Assembly: GCF_004297265.1 (NCBI RefSeq) | Contig: NZ_SCUT01000043.1 | Location: 35,259 to 99,258 of the forward strand | Direction of reading: 5' to 3' | Length of the DNA: 64,000 bases | Origin: Reyranella sp. | GTDB lineage: Bacteria > Pseudomonadota > Alphaproteobacteria > Reyranellales > Reyranellaceae | In this document: positions 35,199 to 43,745 of the stretch, piece by piece | Layout of the letters: every line of letters starts with the position of its first letter | Numbering within the stretch: the first letter of the stretch is position 1 | Made by a program: the position numbers and the translations under genes | Notes under the pieces: generated by a model | The model's input: only the letters and a program-made list of their open reading frames with translations | What the model was told of the DNA's origin: nothing | Database searches by the model: none

Positions 35199-36245
35199 CT
35201 AGCCCTTCAGGATCTTGGTGACGCGGGCGTCGATGTCCTCGCGGCGTGCATTGTACCACTTCCAGTCCGGCTGGATCAGGGTCGCCACCTTCTCCGGCGT
35301 GGTGAGGAGCTTGGCGTCGTACTTGGCGTCGAGCTTCACCTTCCTGTTCGCCGGGGAGTACCACACGGCCTCTGCCAGCAGCTTCTGCACGTCGGGGCGC
35401 AGCATGTAGTCGATATAGGCAAAGGCCAGCTCCTTGACCTTCGATCCCGGTGTCACGTTCAGCACCTGCTCCAGTGCCAGCACGCCCTCGGAGGGGCTGG
35501 CGAAGTCGACCGGCTGCATGTTCGCGCCTTCGTATCGGTAGACACCCGAGTCATGGATGACGCCCATCGACACTTCCGCCGACAGCAGCATCTTCTCCAT
35601 CTGGCCAGTGAAATCGACCAGCTTGATCGGCTTCAACGCCTCGAGCGCCTTGTAGGCGGCGTCGAGATCGGTAAGGCCCTTGCCGTAGACCTTGCCCAGC
35701 ATCATCAGGTGCGCCTGGCCGAGGCTGTTCACCGGGATCAGGTAGCCGCCGCGCGCGCCGGCCAGCTTGGGATCGGCGAGATCCTTCCACGAGGTCGGCT
35801 TGGCGAGGCCCTTGTCGGTGCGATAGCCCAGTCCGATGGCGCTGGTGAAGATCGTGACACCGACGATCTTGTCGCTCACCGCGTAGGGATAGACGTCGGC
35901 GATGTTGGGCACTTCCTTGGCGGTGATCTTGTCCATCACCAGCCCCTCGACGACGGCGTTCCACTGCTCGTTCGAGTTGGCGTGCAGCACGTCGTAGATC
36001 GGGTCGTTCTTCGGGCTGACCTGCAGCTTGGGCAGGAACGGGAAGGCCTGGTCGGCCGACACCGTGCACTTGAACTCCTTCTCGAAGGCCGGCAGCACCG
36101 TGGCCTTCATGACCTCGCCCCACTTGCCGCCCCAGGTCGTGATCTTGAGCGTCTTGGTCTGGGCGTGGACGATCGACGGCGCCCCCATCGTGGCCAGGGC
36201 CGCGAGGCCCGCACCGGCACGCAACGCTTTGCGACGTGAAATCAT
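35199..36245 (-). CDS. spermidine/putrescine-type substrate-binding protein (PotD-like)
   Basis: Periplasmic receptor of 348 residues. Tat-type N-terminus MISRRKALRAGAGLAALATMG, cleavage near VHAQ. The mature protein has TLKITTWGGKWGEVM, VLHANSNEQWNAVVEG, and AFAYIDYMLRPDVQKLLAEAV, as in family-1/PotD receptors. ATG 36245 is favoured by AGGGG about 8 nt upstream and by the complete twin-arginine signal. Located 23 nt after the PotC-like permease. It defines the specificity of the importer, which is unknown. Confidence 0.9.
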   Translation of the reverse strand: MISRRKALRAGAGLAALATMGAPSIVHAQTKTLKITTWGGKWGEVMKATVLPAFEKEFKCTVSADQAFPFLPKLQVSPKNDPIYDVLHANSNEQWNAVVEGLVMDKITAKEVPNIADVYPYAVSDKIVGVTIFTSAIGLGYRTDKGLAKPTSWKDLADPKLAGARGGYLIPVNSLGQAHLMMLGKVYGKGLTDLDAAYKALEALKPIKLVDFTGQMEKMLLSAEVSMGVIHDSGVYRYEGANMQPVDFASPSEGVLALEQVLNVTPGSKVKELAFAYIDYMLRPDVQKLLAEAVWYSPANRKVKLDAKYDAKLLTTPEKVATLIQPDWKWYNARREDIDARVTKILKG

Positions 36246-36268
36246 GGCAACCCCCTGTTCGTTCCCGA

Positions 36269-37084
36269 TCACAGCTTAACGTAGGCCTTGAGGCCGATCA
36301 GCCTTTCCAGCACCAGAACCACCGACAATGCGAGCAAGATCGAGACCATCGAGGCTGCGGCTATCGCGCCGTCGAGATCGAATTTCATGTAGTTGAACAG
36401 CACCACGGGCAAGGTCTCGCCCTTCGGCACCACCAGGAACAGCGATACCGGGAACTGGTCGAACGAGACGATGAAGGCGAAGACCCCGCCCGCGAATACG
36501 CCCGGCCGGATCAGCGGCAGGGTGACCTCGAAGAACACCCGGACCGGGCTGGCCCCCAGGACGGCGGCGGCCTCCTCGATGCGGCGGTCGAAATTGTGCA
36601 GCACGGCAAGCGTCGTGCGGATGACATAGGGCACCGCGACCAGGGTATGGGCTGCGATCAGCCCCCACACCGGACGGCCGATCCCCGACAGGAGATAGGC
36701 CTGGAACAGCGCGAGGCCCGTCAGGATGGCCGGCACCATCAGCGGCGACATGAAGAAGGCCGTCAGGACCGCGCGCCCCGGCAGGCTGCCGCGCGCCAGG
36801 GCGAGCGCGCAGGCGGCGCCGATCACGATCGACAGGACCAGCACCACCGTCGCCACCCAGAGCGACAGCCAGAGCGCATTCATGAACTCGGCGTTCGTGA
36901 AGAACTTCTCGAACCAGCGCAGGCTCACGCCGACCGGCGGGAACGAGATGTAGGGCGTCGGGTTCAGCGCGAATACCAGCACGATGGCGATCGGCAGCAG
37001 CAGGAACCCGAGCAGCAGCGCGTTGAGCGCGAGATAGGCGGCGCGGCCCGCATCGAACGGCCGGCGGTTGGGTGCGGCGCTCAT
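36269..37084 (-). CDS. spermidine/putrescine-type ABC transporter permease (PotC-like)
   Basis: Inner-membrane permease of 271 residues with six helices (AAYLALNALLLGFLLLPIAIVLVFAL first). The EAA-type coupling loop EEAAAVLGASPVRVFFEVTLPLIRPGVFAGG is clear. It pairs with the PotB-like permease whose stop overlaps its start by 4 nt. Partner of the PotA- and PotD-like subunits in the same operon. Confidence 0.9.
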   Translation of the reverse strand: MSAAPNRRPFDAGRAAYLALNALLLGFLLLPIAIVLVFALNPTPYISFPPVGVSLRWFEKFFTNAEFMNALWLSLWVATVVLVLSIVIGAACALALARGSLPGRAVLTAFFMSPLMVPAILTGLALFQAYLLSGIGRPVWGLIAAHTLVAVPYVIRTTLAVLHNFDRRIEEAAAVLGASPVRVFFEVTLPLIRPGVFAGGVFAFIVSFDQFPVSLFLVVPKGETLPVVLFNYMKFDLDGAIAAASMVSILLALSVVLVLERLIGLKAYVKL

Positions 37085-37956
37085 GCCATACCCTGCCCGC
37101 CCGCAAGCCGCGCCAGGATGCGGTTGTAGGCAACGACGATGGCGAGCGACACCAGCAGCAGGATGACGCCGAGCGCGCCCGCAAAGTTCGGATTGAAGCT
37201 GGTGCCGACCTGCTGGGCGATCAGCATGGGAAGCGTCAGCACGTCGGTGCCGCCCATCAGCGAGGGCGTGACGTAGGCGCTGATCGACAGCGCGAAGACC
37301 AGGAGCGAACCCGCCAGGATGCCGGGCAGGCTGAGCGGCAGGGTCACCTCGACGAAGGCGCGCAGGCGGCCGGCGCCCAGACTACGCGCCGCCTGCTCCA
37401 GCCGCTCGTCGATGCGGCCGATCACACCGGTCAGGGTCAGGACCATGAACGGCACGTAGATGTGGACCAGCGCGACGATGGTGCCGAACTCGTTGTACAT
37501 CAGCGGCAGCGGCTTCTCGATCAGGCCCCACTGCATCAGCGTCGTGTTGATGACGCCCTTGTCCTGCAGGATCGTCATCCAGGCGAAGGTGCGCACGACG
37601 ATGCCGGTCAGCATCGGCGCGATCACCGCCATCAGCACCAGCGCATGGCCGAGACGCGACTGCATGCGCGCCATCCAGTGGGCGAGCGGATAGCCGATCA
37701 GCAGCGAGACGATCGTGGTGACGAGGCCGATGCGCAAGGTCGACCACAGAGCCTCGTGGAAGATGCCCGCCGTGTCGAAGAGGAAGCGCTCGTAGTGCCG
37801 GGTCGTGAGGAAAGCGTTGGGGTTGGTGACCGGATTGCCGGAGTAGAAGGACATCGCGGTCATCACGGCGAACGGCAGCACGAAGAACAGGACGAACAGC
37901 AGCCCGGCCGGCGCGATCAGCCAGGCGATCGGTGATGGGCGGGCCGCGTTCGTCAT
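37081..37956 (-). CDS. spermidine/putrescine-type ABC transporter permease (PotB-like)
   Basis: Permease of 291 residues with six helices. N-terminus PIAWLIAPAGLLFVLFFVLPFAVMTAMSFY and the coupling loop EQAARSLGAGRLRAFVEVTLPLSLPGILAGS identify a PotB-type subunit. ATG 37956 chosen because a longer frame upstream overlaps the hydantoinase gene. It starts 10 nt after the hydantoinase A-like stop, so the enzymes and the importer are made together. Confidence 0.9.
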   Translation of the reverse strand: MTNAARPSPIAWLIAPAGLLFVLFFVLPFAVMTAMSFYSGNPVTNPNAFLTTRHYERFLFDTAGIFHEALWSTLRIGLVTTIVSLLIGYPLAHWMARMQSRLGHALVLMAVIAPMLTGIVVRTFAWMTILQDKGVINTTLMQWGLIEKPLPLMYNEFGTIVALVHIYVPFMVLTLTGVIGRIDERLEQAARSLGAGRLRAFVEVTLPLSLPGILAGSLLVFALSISAYVTPSLMGGTDVLTLPMLIAQQVGTSFNPNFAGALGVILLLVSLAIVVAYNRILARLAGGQGMA

Positions 37957-37966
37957 GCCGGCACGG

Positions 37967-39523
37967 TCACGCGGTGGCGGCGACGTCGCCGACGACCCGG
38001 ACGCGCACGCGGACCGAGTTGCCAGGCAGGTAGGCGAGAGGCATGTCCTCGCTCTCGATCGTGTGCAGGGTCGCGCGGTCGGCGCCGGCTGCGACGGCAC
38101 GGTCGTTCGCGATCTCCTGCGCGGCGGCGAGCGCCTCGACCCGGCTCATGTCCTTGAAGATCTGGTCGCATTCGCCCGAGACCTGCGCGATGGCGGCGCC
38201 GACGGCATTGGCGCAATCGCCATGCTCGACATGGATGACCTGCGAGACGCCCGTCATCTTCTCGGGGATCAGGAAGGCCCCGCCACCGACCGCGATCAGC
38301 GGCACGTCGCCCGCCTCCGTCTTCATGCGATCGACCGCTTCCTCCGCAAGACGCGCCGCCTCGGAAAAGACCTTCGCGCAGGTCACGGCATCGAGATGCT
38401 CGACCTTTATCCTGTCGCCGAGATCGAGAATGCCGGAGGCGACCGCCACGTCGGTGGTGGTGAGCTGCGCGCCGCCGAAGGCGATGCCGTCGGTCAGCAG
38501 CCGGTAGCCCACGGAAAGCGGGCCGATGGAGAGCGGATCGAGCACCACATGGCTGCCGCCGCCCAAACCGATCGACAGCAGGTCGGGCATGCGGAAAAGC
38601 GTGCGGACACCGCCCACCTTGACCACGGAGTTGGCCTCGCGCGGGAAGCCGAGCTTGAGTTGGCCGACGTCGGTCGTGGTGCCGCCGACGTCGATCACCA
38701 TCGCGTCGCTCAGGCCCGAGAGGTAGGCGGCGCCGCGCATCGAGTTGGTCGCGCCCGAGGCAAAGCTGTAGACCGGCAGGCGACGCGCCTGGCTCGCCTC
38801 GGCAACGGTGCCGTCGTTCTGGGTGATGAAGAGAGGCGCGGCGATGCCGGAATCGCGGATCGCCTTCTCGAAGGCCGCGATCGTGTCGCGCGACAGGTCG
38901 GCGAGCGCGGCATTCAGCAGCCCGGCATTCTCGCGTTCCAGCAGCCCGATGCGGCCGAGATCGGACGAGCAGGTGATGGCCGCATCCGGGATCACCGAGG
39001 CGACCAGTTCGGCCGCGCGCTTTTCGTGGCTGGGATCGAGCGGCGAGAAGACCGACGAGATGCCGACCGCGCGCAGACCCGCGGCCTTCATTTCCTGCGC
39101 CGCCTTCAGGACGGCGGCCTCGTCGAGCGGCATGAACGGGCGGCCGTCATATTCATGGCCGCCTTCGACCATCCAGACGCCGCCGCGCACCAGCTCGCCA
39201 AGATCCTCGGGCCAGTCGCAGAACGGCGGCAGCGAGGCGCCGGACGGCAGGCCGAGCCGCAGCGCAGCCACCTTCGTAAGATGCCGGCGCTGGACCACGG
39301 CATTGATGAAATGCGTGGTGCCGATCATCACGCCGTCGACCTTCTTCGGCGCGCCGTCAGCGCCCTTCAGCACGCCGGTCGCGGCGAGCTTCTTCAGCGC
39401 GTCGAGGATGCCCGTCGTCACGTCCTGGCTGGTCGGCGCCTTCACCGCGCCCACGACCCTGCCCTCTTCGATCAGGACGGCGTCGGTGTTGGTGCCGCCG
39501 ACATCGATACCGATTCGTCTCAT
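37967..39523 (-). CDS. hydantoinase/oxoprolinase A-like protein
   Basis: Protein of 518 residues of the hydantoinase/oxoprolinase A family. Seen: IGIDVGGTNTDAVLI at the N-terminus and VIDVGGTTTDVGQL mid-protein (two ATPase-fold phosphate loops), plus MIGTTHFINAVVQRRHL and SIGLGGGSHVVLDP. Related enzymes use ATP to open cyclic imides or lactams such as N-methylhydantoin or 5-oxoproline. No HyuB subunit gene is present; DUF917 genes lie directly upstream with a 4-nt overlap, a pairing known for this family. Confidence 0.87.
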   Translation of the reverse strand: MRRIGIDVGGTNTDAVLIEEGRVVGAVKAPTSQDVTTGILDALKKLAATGVLKGADGAPKKVDGVMIGTTHFINAVVQRRHLTKVAALRLGLPSGASLPPFCDWPEDLGELVRGGVWMVEGGHEYDGRPFMPLDEAAVLKAAQEMKAAGLRAVGISSVFSPLDPSHEKRAAELVASVIPDAAITCSSDLGRIGLLERENAGLLNAALADLSRDTIAAFEKAIRDSGIAAPLFITQNDGTVAEASQARRLPVYSFASGATNSMRGAAYLSGLSDAMVIDVGGTTTDVGQLKLGFPREANSVVKVGGVRTLFRMPDLLSIGLGGGSHVVLDPLSIGPLSVGYRLLTDGIAFGGAQLTTTDVAVASGILDLGDRIKVEHLDAVTCAKVFSEAARLAEEAVDRMKTEAGDVPLIAVGGGAFLIPEKMTGVSQVIHVEHGDCANAVGAAIAQVSGECDQIFKDMSRVEALAAAQEIANDRAVAAGADRATLHTIESEDMPLAYLPGNSVRVRVRVVGDVAATA

Positions 39524-40602
39524 GACGCGAACACGCTCCTGAAGTCGAGATCATAGCCAAAGGCCCGCGGACCGACATGGGCCAGCCCTTCGGGGGTGAG
39601 AAAGATGTCGGGGCCGGGCAAGGCAATCACCGTGACCCGCTGGCCGTAGCGGATGGTCTCGGTGCCGACCGCCTCGCCCGACACCGAATCGAGCACGCAG
39701 ATCAGGTCGGGGCTCATGGCGACCGGCTCGCCGTCACGTTGCGCCACGATCCACTCGTTCTGAAAATTGATCTGCATTGCCGAGCCGCGCCAGTCGTCCA
39801 TGCCCTCGAAACGCACGACGCCGCGCAGGAAACCCTCTGTGGCGCGTCGCTCGACGTCGACCACCTTGCCGCGATAGAGGAGCTTGCCCGGCTCGACGGC
39901 AAGGATGGCGGCGACCGGGTCGTCGTGCGTGCGCTGCGCCTCGCGCACGGCACGACCGATGGCGATCGCCTTGGTAGTCGTGCCGTGGATGCCCCAGCGC
40001 TTGACCTCGGCGCCGGTACGCGGCGGCTGGCAAGTCGAGGCGGTCGAGCCGTACTCGACCACGATCTTGCGGCCGACCCGCTCGGCCCACTTCCAGGTCG
40101 GCACGGTCTCGACGACTGCCTCCAGCCCGCGAACATCGACCACAGTCATCGGACACGGCTTGAGCTTGCCCACCGCCACCGAGGTCATCTGCGCCTCGGG
40201 ATAGGCGCGCCCCATCGTGTCCGAATCGACGACCGGGATGCCGAGATTGGCTGCGACCATCAGCGGGCGCACGCCGTTGCCGCCGCCGATCTCCATGCCC
40301 ATGACGGCATCGAACCTGCGCCTGGTGTGCTCTTCCATCAGCGTCGCCGCGCGGGTGAACACGCGATGATCGGTGAGACGCTCGATACCGACCAACGGCG
40401 CGCCCATGCCGGCGATCACGGCGACATAGGCATCGTCCGACAGATCCTCGGCGTCGATCAGCCCCACGCGTTTTCCCTCGCGATAGAGCAGGCGCATGTT
40501 GAGCAGCGACAGATAGGGATTGCCGCCGCCGCCGGTGCCCAGGATCCAGGCGCCGACGGCGAGCGATTCGACATCGTCCTCGGTGATCTCCCGCCGGCTC
40601 AA
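39520..40602 (-). CDS. DUF917 family protein (S-methyl-thiohydantoin desulfurase-like), copy 2
   Basis: Protein of 360 residues. LGTGGGGNPYLSLLNMRLLY near the N-terminus and EIGGGNGVRPLMVAANLGIP are hallmarks of DUF917, a family recently linked in databases to S-methyl-thiohydantoin desulfurases. KWGIHGTTTKAIAIG-like segment RWGIHGTTTKAIAIG and ATEGFLRG follow. The start is TTG at 40602, forming TTGA with the stop of the paralogous gene; no other start gives the complete motif. The neighbours encode a hydantoinase A-like protein downstream and the second DUF917 copy upstream. Confidence 0.84.
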   Translation of the reverse strand: MSRREITEDDVESLAVGAWILGTGGGGNPYLSLLNMRLLYREGKRVGLIDAEDLSDDAYVAVIAGMGAPLVGIERLTDHRVFTRAATLMEEHTRRRFDAVMGMEIGGGNGVRPLMVAANLGIPVVDSDTMGRAYPEAQMTSVAVGKLKPCPMTVVDVRGLEAVVETVPTWKWAERVGRKIVVEYGSTASTCQPPRTGAEVKRWGIHGTTTKAIAIGRAVREAQRTHDDPVAAILAVEPGKLLYRGKVVDVERRATEGFLRGVVRFEGMDDWRGSAMQINFQNEWIVAQRDGEPVAMSPDLICVLDSVSGEAVGTETIRYGQRVTVIALPGPDIFLTPEGLAHVGPRAFGYDLDFRSVFAS

Positions 40603-41678
40603 GCGAAGACGCTCTTGAACTCGATGTCGTAGGCGAACGCCCGGGGCCCCACGTGCTGCAGGCCCTTGGGGCTGAGGAACACGGGGGGCGGCGGCAGCGC
40701 GATCACCGTCACCCTCTGTCCGTAGCGGATGGTCTCTGTCCCCACGGCCTCGCCCGATACGGAATCCAGCACGCAGATCAGGTCGGGCGACATGGCGATC
40801 GGCTTGCCGTCGAGCCAGGCCACGATCCATTCGTTCTGGAAGTTGATCTCCATGGAAGAGCCGCGCCACTCGTCCATCCCGTCGAAGCGGGTGCGACCGC
40901 GCAGGAAGCCCTCGGTCGCACGCCGCTCGACGTCGACGACCTTGCCTTTGTAGAGGAGCTTGCCGGGCTCGACCGCGAGAATGGCCGCGATCGGGTCCTC
41001 GTGCCGGCGCTGGGCCTCTCGCACGGCGTGGCCGATCGCGATGGCCTTGGTCGTGGTGCCGTGGATGCCCCACTTCTTCACCTCGGCGCCGGTGCGCGGC
41101 GCCTTGCAGGTCGAGGCGATCGAGCCGTACTCGACGCAGATCTTGCGGCTCACCCGCTCCATCCATTTCCAGGTCGGCACCTTCTCCACGACCGACTCGA
41201 GCCCGCGCACGTCGACGGTGGTCAGCGGACACGGCATGAGATCACCGACCGCGACCGACGTCATCTGCGCTTCGGGATAGGCGCGACCCATCATGTCGGA
41301 ATCGATCACCGGGCGCTTCAGATGCGCCGCCGCCATCAGCGGCTGGATCGAATTGCCGCCGCCGATCTCGAGCGCCATGATCCCGCGGAAGCGATATCGC
41401 GTGTGGCGCTCCATCAGGTCGACGGCGCGCGCGATGGTGCGGCTGTCGGTGAGACGCTCCTGCCCGACCAGCGGCGCGCCCATGTTGGACACCGCGGCGA
41501 CCCAGTCGTCGTCGGCCAGTTCCGACGCCGGCATGAGCTGGACGCGATAGCCCTCCTTGTAGAGCGCCCGCATGTTGAGCAGGCCGAGATAGGGACTGCC
41601 GCCCCCGCCGGTGCCGAGGACCCAGGCGCCAACGGCCAGCGATTCGATGTCGTCGAGAGTAATGTCGGTCAGGGGCAT
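40599..41678 (-). CDS. DUF917 family protein (S-methyl-thiohydantoin desulfurase-like), copy 1
   Basis: Protein of 359 residues, strongly similar throughout to copy 2 (DIESLAVGAWVLGTGGGGSPYLGLLNM, AYPEAQMTSVAVGDL, VEKVPTWKW, WGIHGTTTKAIAIGHAVREAQ, TIRYGQRVTVIALP). First gene of the minus-strand operon; ATG 41678. The region upstream is shared with the divergent AroM-LuxR regulator gene. Two copies could form a heterooligomer or have diverged in substrate. Confidence 0.85.
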   Translation of the reverse strand: MPLTDITLDDIESLAVGAWVLGTGGGGSPYLGLLNMRALYKEGYRVQLMPASELADDDWVAAVSNMGAPLVGQERLTDSRTIARAVDLMERHTRYRFRGIMALEIGGGNSIQPLMAAAHLKRPVIDSDMMGRAYPEAQMTSVAVGDLMPCPLTTVDVRGLESVVEKVPTWKWMERVSRKICVEYGSIASTCKAPRTGAEVKKWGIHGTTTKAIAIGHAVREAQRRHEDPIAAILAVEPGKLLYKGKVVDVERRATEGFLRGRTRFDGMDEWRGSSMEINFQNEWIVAWLDGKPIAMSPDLICVLDSVSGEAVGTETIRYGQRVTVIALPPPPVFLSPKGLQHVGPRAFAYDIEFKSVFA

Positions 41679-41853
41679 GGGCCGGTGTTTCGGGCGAGGT
41701 CGCTCTTGTCGGGTCAGACGAGGTCCGCCGGAGCGAGGCCTTGCAAGATCGGGACCATCGAAGCGGCGTATTTCGTCGCGTGATGGGTTCCAGCCCGCAT
41801 GACATCTTGCCCCGTGTTCAGGCATGTCTATGGATTGGACAGGCAGGCATCAA

Positions 41854-41869
41854 TACGTGCGAACACGTA
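41854..41869. promoter_or_regulatory. candidate operator: perfect inverted repeat
   Basis: TACGTGCGAACACGTA is a perfect 6-bp inverted repeat with a CGAA spacer, directly before the GGGGGGAG ribosome site of the AroM-LuxR regulator gene and inside the divergent promoter region of the DUF917 operon. Could be a regulator-binding site or an mRNA hairpin. Function is inferred. Confidence 0.5.
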
Positions 41870-41884
41870 GGGGGGAGTAGACAG

Positions 41885-42832
41885 GTGGGGACCAGGCGCA
41901 CACCGCGCATCGCCGTGATCACGATGGGCCACGCGCCACGTCCTGACGTGATGCGGGAAATCAGCCCTCTGCTCGGCGAAGCCGAGTACGACGAATTCGG
42001 CGCCCTCGACAACGATACTGAATCGATGATCGCGAGCATGGCGCCGCGCGGCGACGAGTTGAGCTACCTCACGCAGCTGCGCGACGGCCGCCACGTGATC
42101 GTCGAAGCCGGCTTCGTGACGAGCCGCACCGAGGCACTCGTCGCGGAACTCGATGCTCGCAACTACGACCTTCTCATCCTGGCGATGACCGGTATGCGCG
42201 CACGGCTTGCGACGCGGACGCCGCTCATCCATGGCCAGGACTCGCTCGATGCCTGGATCTCCGCGCTGGTCGCCAGCAACTCGCGGATCGGCATCATCTT
42301 CCCCCTGGCAAGCCAGCAGTCGGCCGCGAGCGAAAGCGACTACGGCACCATGCTGAAGAGTTCGCTGGCGAGCATCGGCGGGAGCCAGAGTTCAGACCTG
42401 ACCCAGGCCATCGATCGCGTGTCCGGCGCGGACCTGATCGTGATGAACTCGGTCGGCTATACCGGCGAGCTGGCCCAGCTGGTCGCGCGCGCCAGCGGCA
42501 AGCCGGTCGTCACCGCCTGCCGCATCATCGGCAGCACGGCACGCCTGCGACTGTCCGAAATTGCCGGCAAGCCGCTCGATCTGCAGGCCACGACCTATAC
42601 CGGCGCCGAACTGCTGCGGCGCCTTCCGCAGCCCGCCCGCGAGACACTCACGCGACGCGAGACGGAGGTGCTGGTCCAGGTGCTGGAAGGCGCCGCCAAC
42701 AAATCCATCGCGCGGACACTGGGCATCAGCCATCGCACCGTCGAGATCCATCGCGCCCGCGCGATGCTGAAGCTCGGCGCGACGTCTACGCCGGAACTCA
42801 TCCGGCGTGCCCTGAGACAGCCGGAACGCTGA
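41885..42832 (+). CDS. AroM-domain/LuxR-type HTH fusion regulator
   Basis: Predicted transcription regulator of 315 residues. Residues 1-245 align with the AroM-family protein of the facing operon: IAVITMGHAPRPDVM, GALDND, YLTQLRDGRHVIV, LILAMTGM, NSRIGIIFPLASQ. The Cys positions of AroM are Met101 and Ser189, so the enzyme site is probably lost. Residues about 252-310 are a GerE/LuxR helix-turn-helix (LTRRETEVLVQVLEGAANKSIARTLGISHRTVEIHRARAMLKLG). Start GTG at 41885 because GGGGGGAG lies 7 nt upstream. It most likely senses a pathway compound and controls the divergent operon. Confidence 0.85.
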   Translation: MGTRRTPRIAVITMGHAPRPDVMREISPLLGEAEYDEFGALDNDTESMIASMAPRGDELSYLTQLRDGRHVIVEAGFVTSRTEALVAELDARNYDLLILAMTGMRARLATRTPLIHGQDSLDAWISALVASNSRIGIIFPLASQQSAASESDYGTMLKSSLASIGGSQSSDLTQAIDRVSGADLIVMNSVGYTGELAQLVARASGKPVVTACRIIGSTARLRLSEIAGKPLDLQATTYTGAELLRRLPQPARETLTRRETEVLVQVLEGAANKSIARTLGISHRTVEIHRARAMLKLGATSTPELIRRALRQPER

Positions 42833-42851
42833 GGTCCAGTGGCGGACCTCA
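42830..42851. terminator. hairpin between convergent stops
   Basis: TGAGGTCC (42830-42837) pairs with GGACCTCA (42844-42851) around a 6-nt loop. Both convergent stop codons lie in the stem. Without a T run it is only a possible bidirectional terminator. Confidence 0.4.
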
Positions 42852-43607
42852 CGGCGCGAGCGGCGGCAGGGCAGCACGAATCGGCGCGCTCGATATCTGC
42901 ATGAAGCCGGAGAACGGCTCGACCATCTCGAGGATCAGGAACAGGGCCGCCGACGCCGAAAGCGCCACCAGCACGAGCGCCACGGCCGATGTCGGATTCA
43001 CCGGTGAGAACAGGCAGTAGCTGGCAAACAGCACGGTCAGCCAGAAGATCAACACGATGAGAATCGGCATCGGCAACCCGGACCTCGACTGCTCGTAGAG
43101 CGCGAGCCTGGCCTGCGAGATCGGAACGGCGAGCTGGAGAGCCTGTGCGACGAGGGCCGATCTTACGACCGTCCCGGCGGGCAAGGCATGGAGACCCGCA
43201 TAGACCTGCGACGCCAGCGTCCCGCTGCCGTACAGCGCGCCACGAACCTTGGCCTCAGGACCATGCCAGATCCGCTCGACCATCTGGTCGCTGGCCTCCC
43301 TCAGCAGCAAGCGGACCGGCTTCGTTTCCGGCCCGTATTGATCGAGCACCGCGTCGAGCAGGATGAGGTTGGCGGCAATCTGGCGGACCTCGGCGCGCTG
43401 AGCCTCGTAGAGGCTGCTCGCCGAATTGATCAGGAGGCCGAGGACCAGCGCCGCGATCGTTCCCACCAGGCCCGCCCCCAGCCGCACGATGTCCCGGGCA
43501 TGGTCGTTGAGATGATGGTCCGGTAGCCATCGGCGCAACAACACACCGATGACCGCGCCAAGGAGCATGACCCCGCAAGTCGCGAGCGAGATCCAGATGG
43601 GTTGCAC
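42849..43607 (-). CDS. bestrophin-like DUF4239 membrane protein
   Basis: Inner-membrane protein of 252 residues. Four main helices: WISLATCGVMLLGAVIGVLLRR, VRLGAGLVGTIAALVLGLLINSA, PILIVLIFWLTVLFASYCLFS, and VALVLVALSASAALFLILEM. The middle forms a soluble region with SLYEAQRAEVRQIAANLILLDAVLDQYGPETK, characteristic of the DUF4239/bestrophin-like family of unknown function. GTG at 43607 is preferred with an AAAGG about 10 nt upstream; a longer form starting at 43679 is possible. Stands alone. Confidence 0.75.
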   Translation of the reverse strand: MQPIWISLATCGVMLLGAVIGVLLRRWLPDHHLNDHARDIVRLGAGLVGTIAALVLGLLINSASSLYEAQRAEVRQIAANLILLDAVLDQYGPETKPVRLLLREASDQMVERIWHGPEAKVRGALYGSGTLASQVYAGLHALPAGTVVRSALVAQALQLAVPISQARLALYEQSRSGLPMPILIVLIFWLTVLFASYCLFSPVNPTSAVALVLVALSASAALFLILEMVEPFSGFMQISSAPIRAALPPLAP

Positions 43608-43745
43608 GAATTCGACCTTTCCCGGGAGCGCCGAACGATGGCGAACGGCAAAGTTGTAGCACTCCTGCGAAACGGGCACGGCTTGCTTTTTGCAGGGCTT
43701 CCGGCGCGCATGTTAGCGTTCGCGTAGCGTTTTCGGAGGTCCTCG

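Noticed and set aside
39520..41232. 570-residue single DUF917 frame
   Set aside because: The upstream part is out of frame with the first DUF917 copy and has no matching motif; the true start is the TTG at 40602.
42849..43679. Longer form of the DUF4239 protein
   Set aside because: The extra 24 residues do not look like a signal or helix, and the GTG at 43607 has a better upstream purine stretch.
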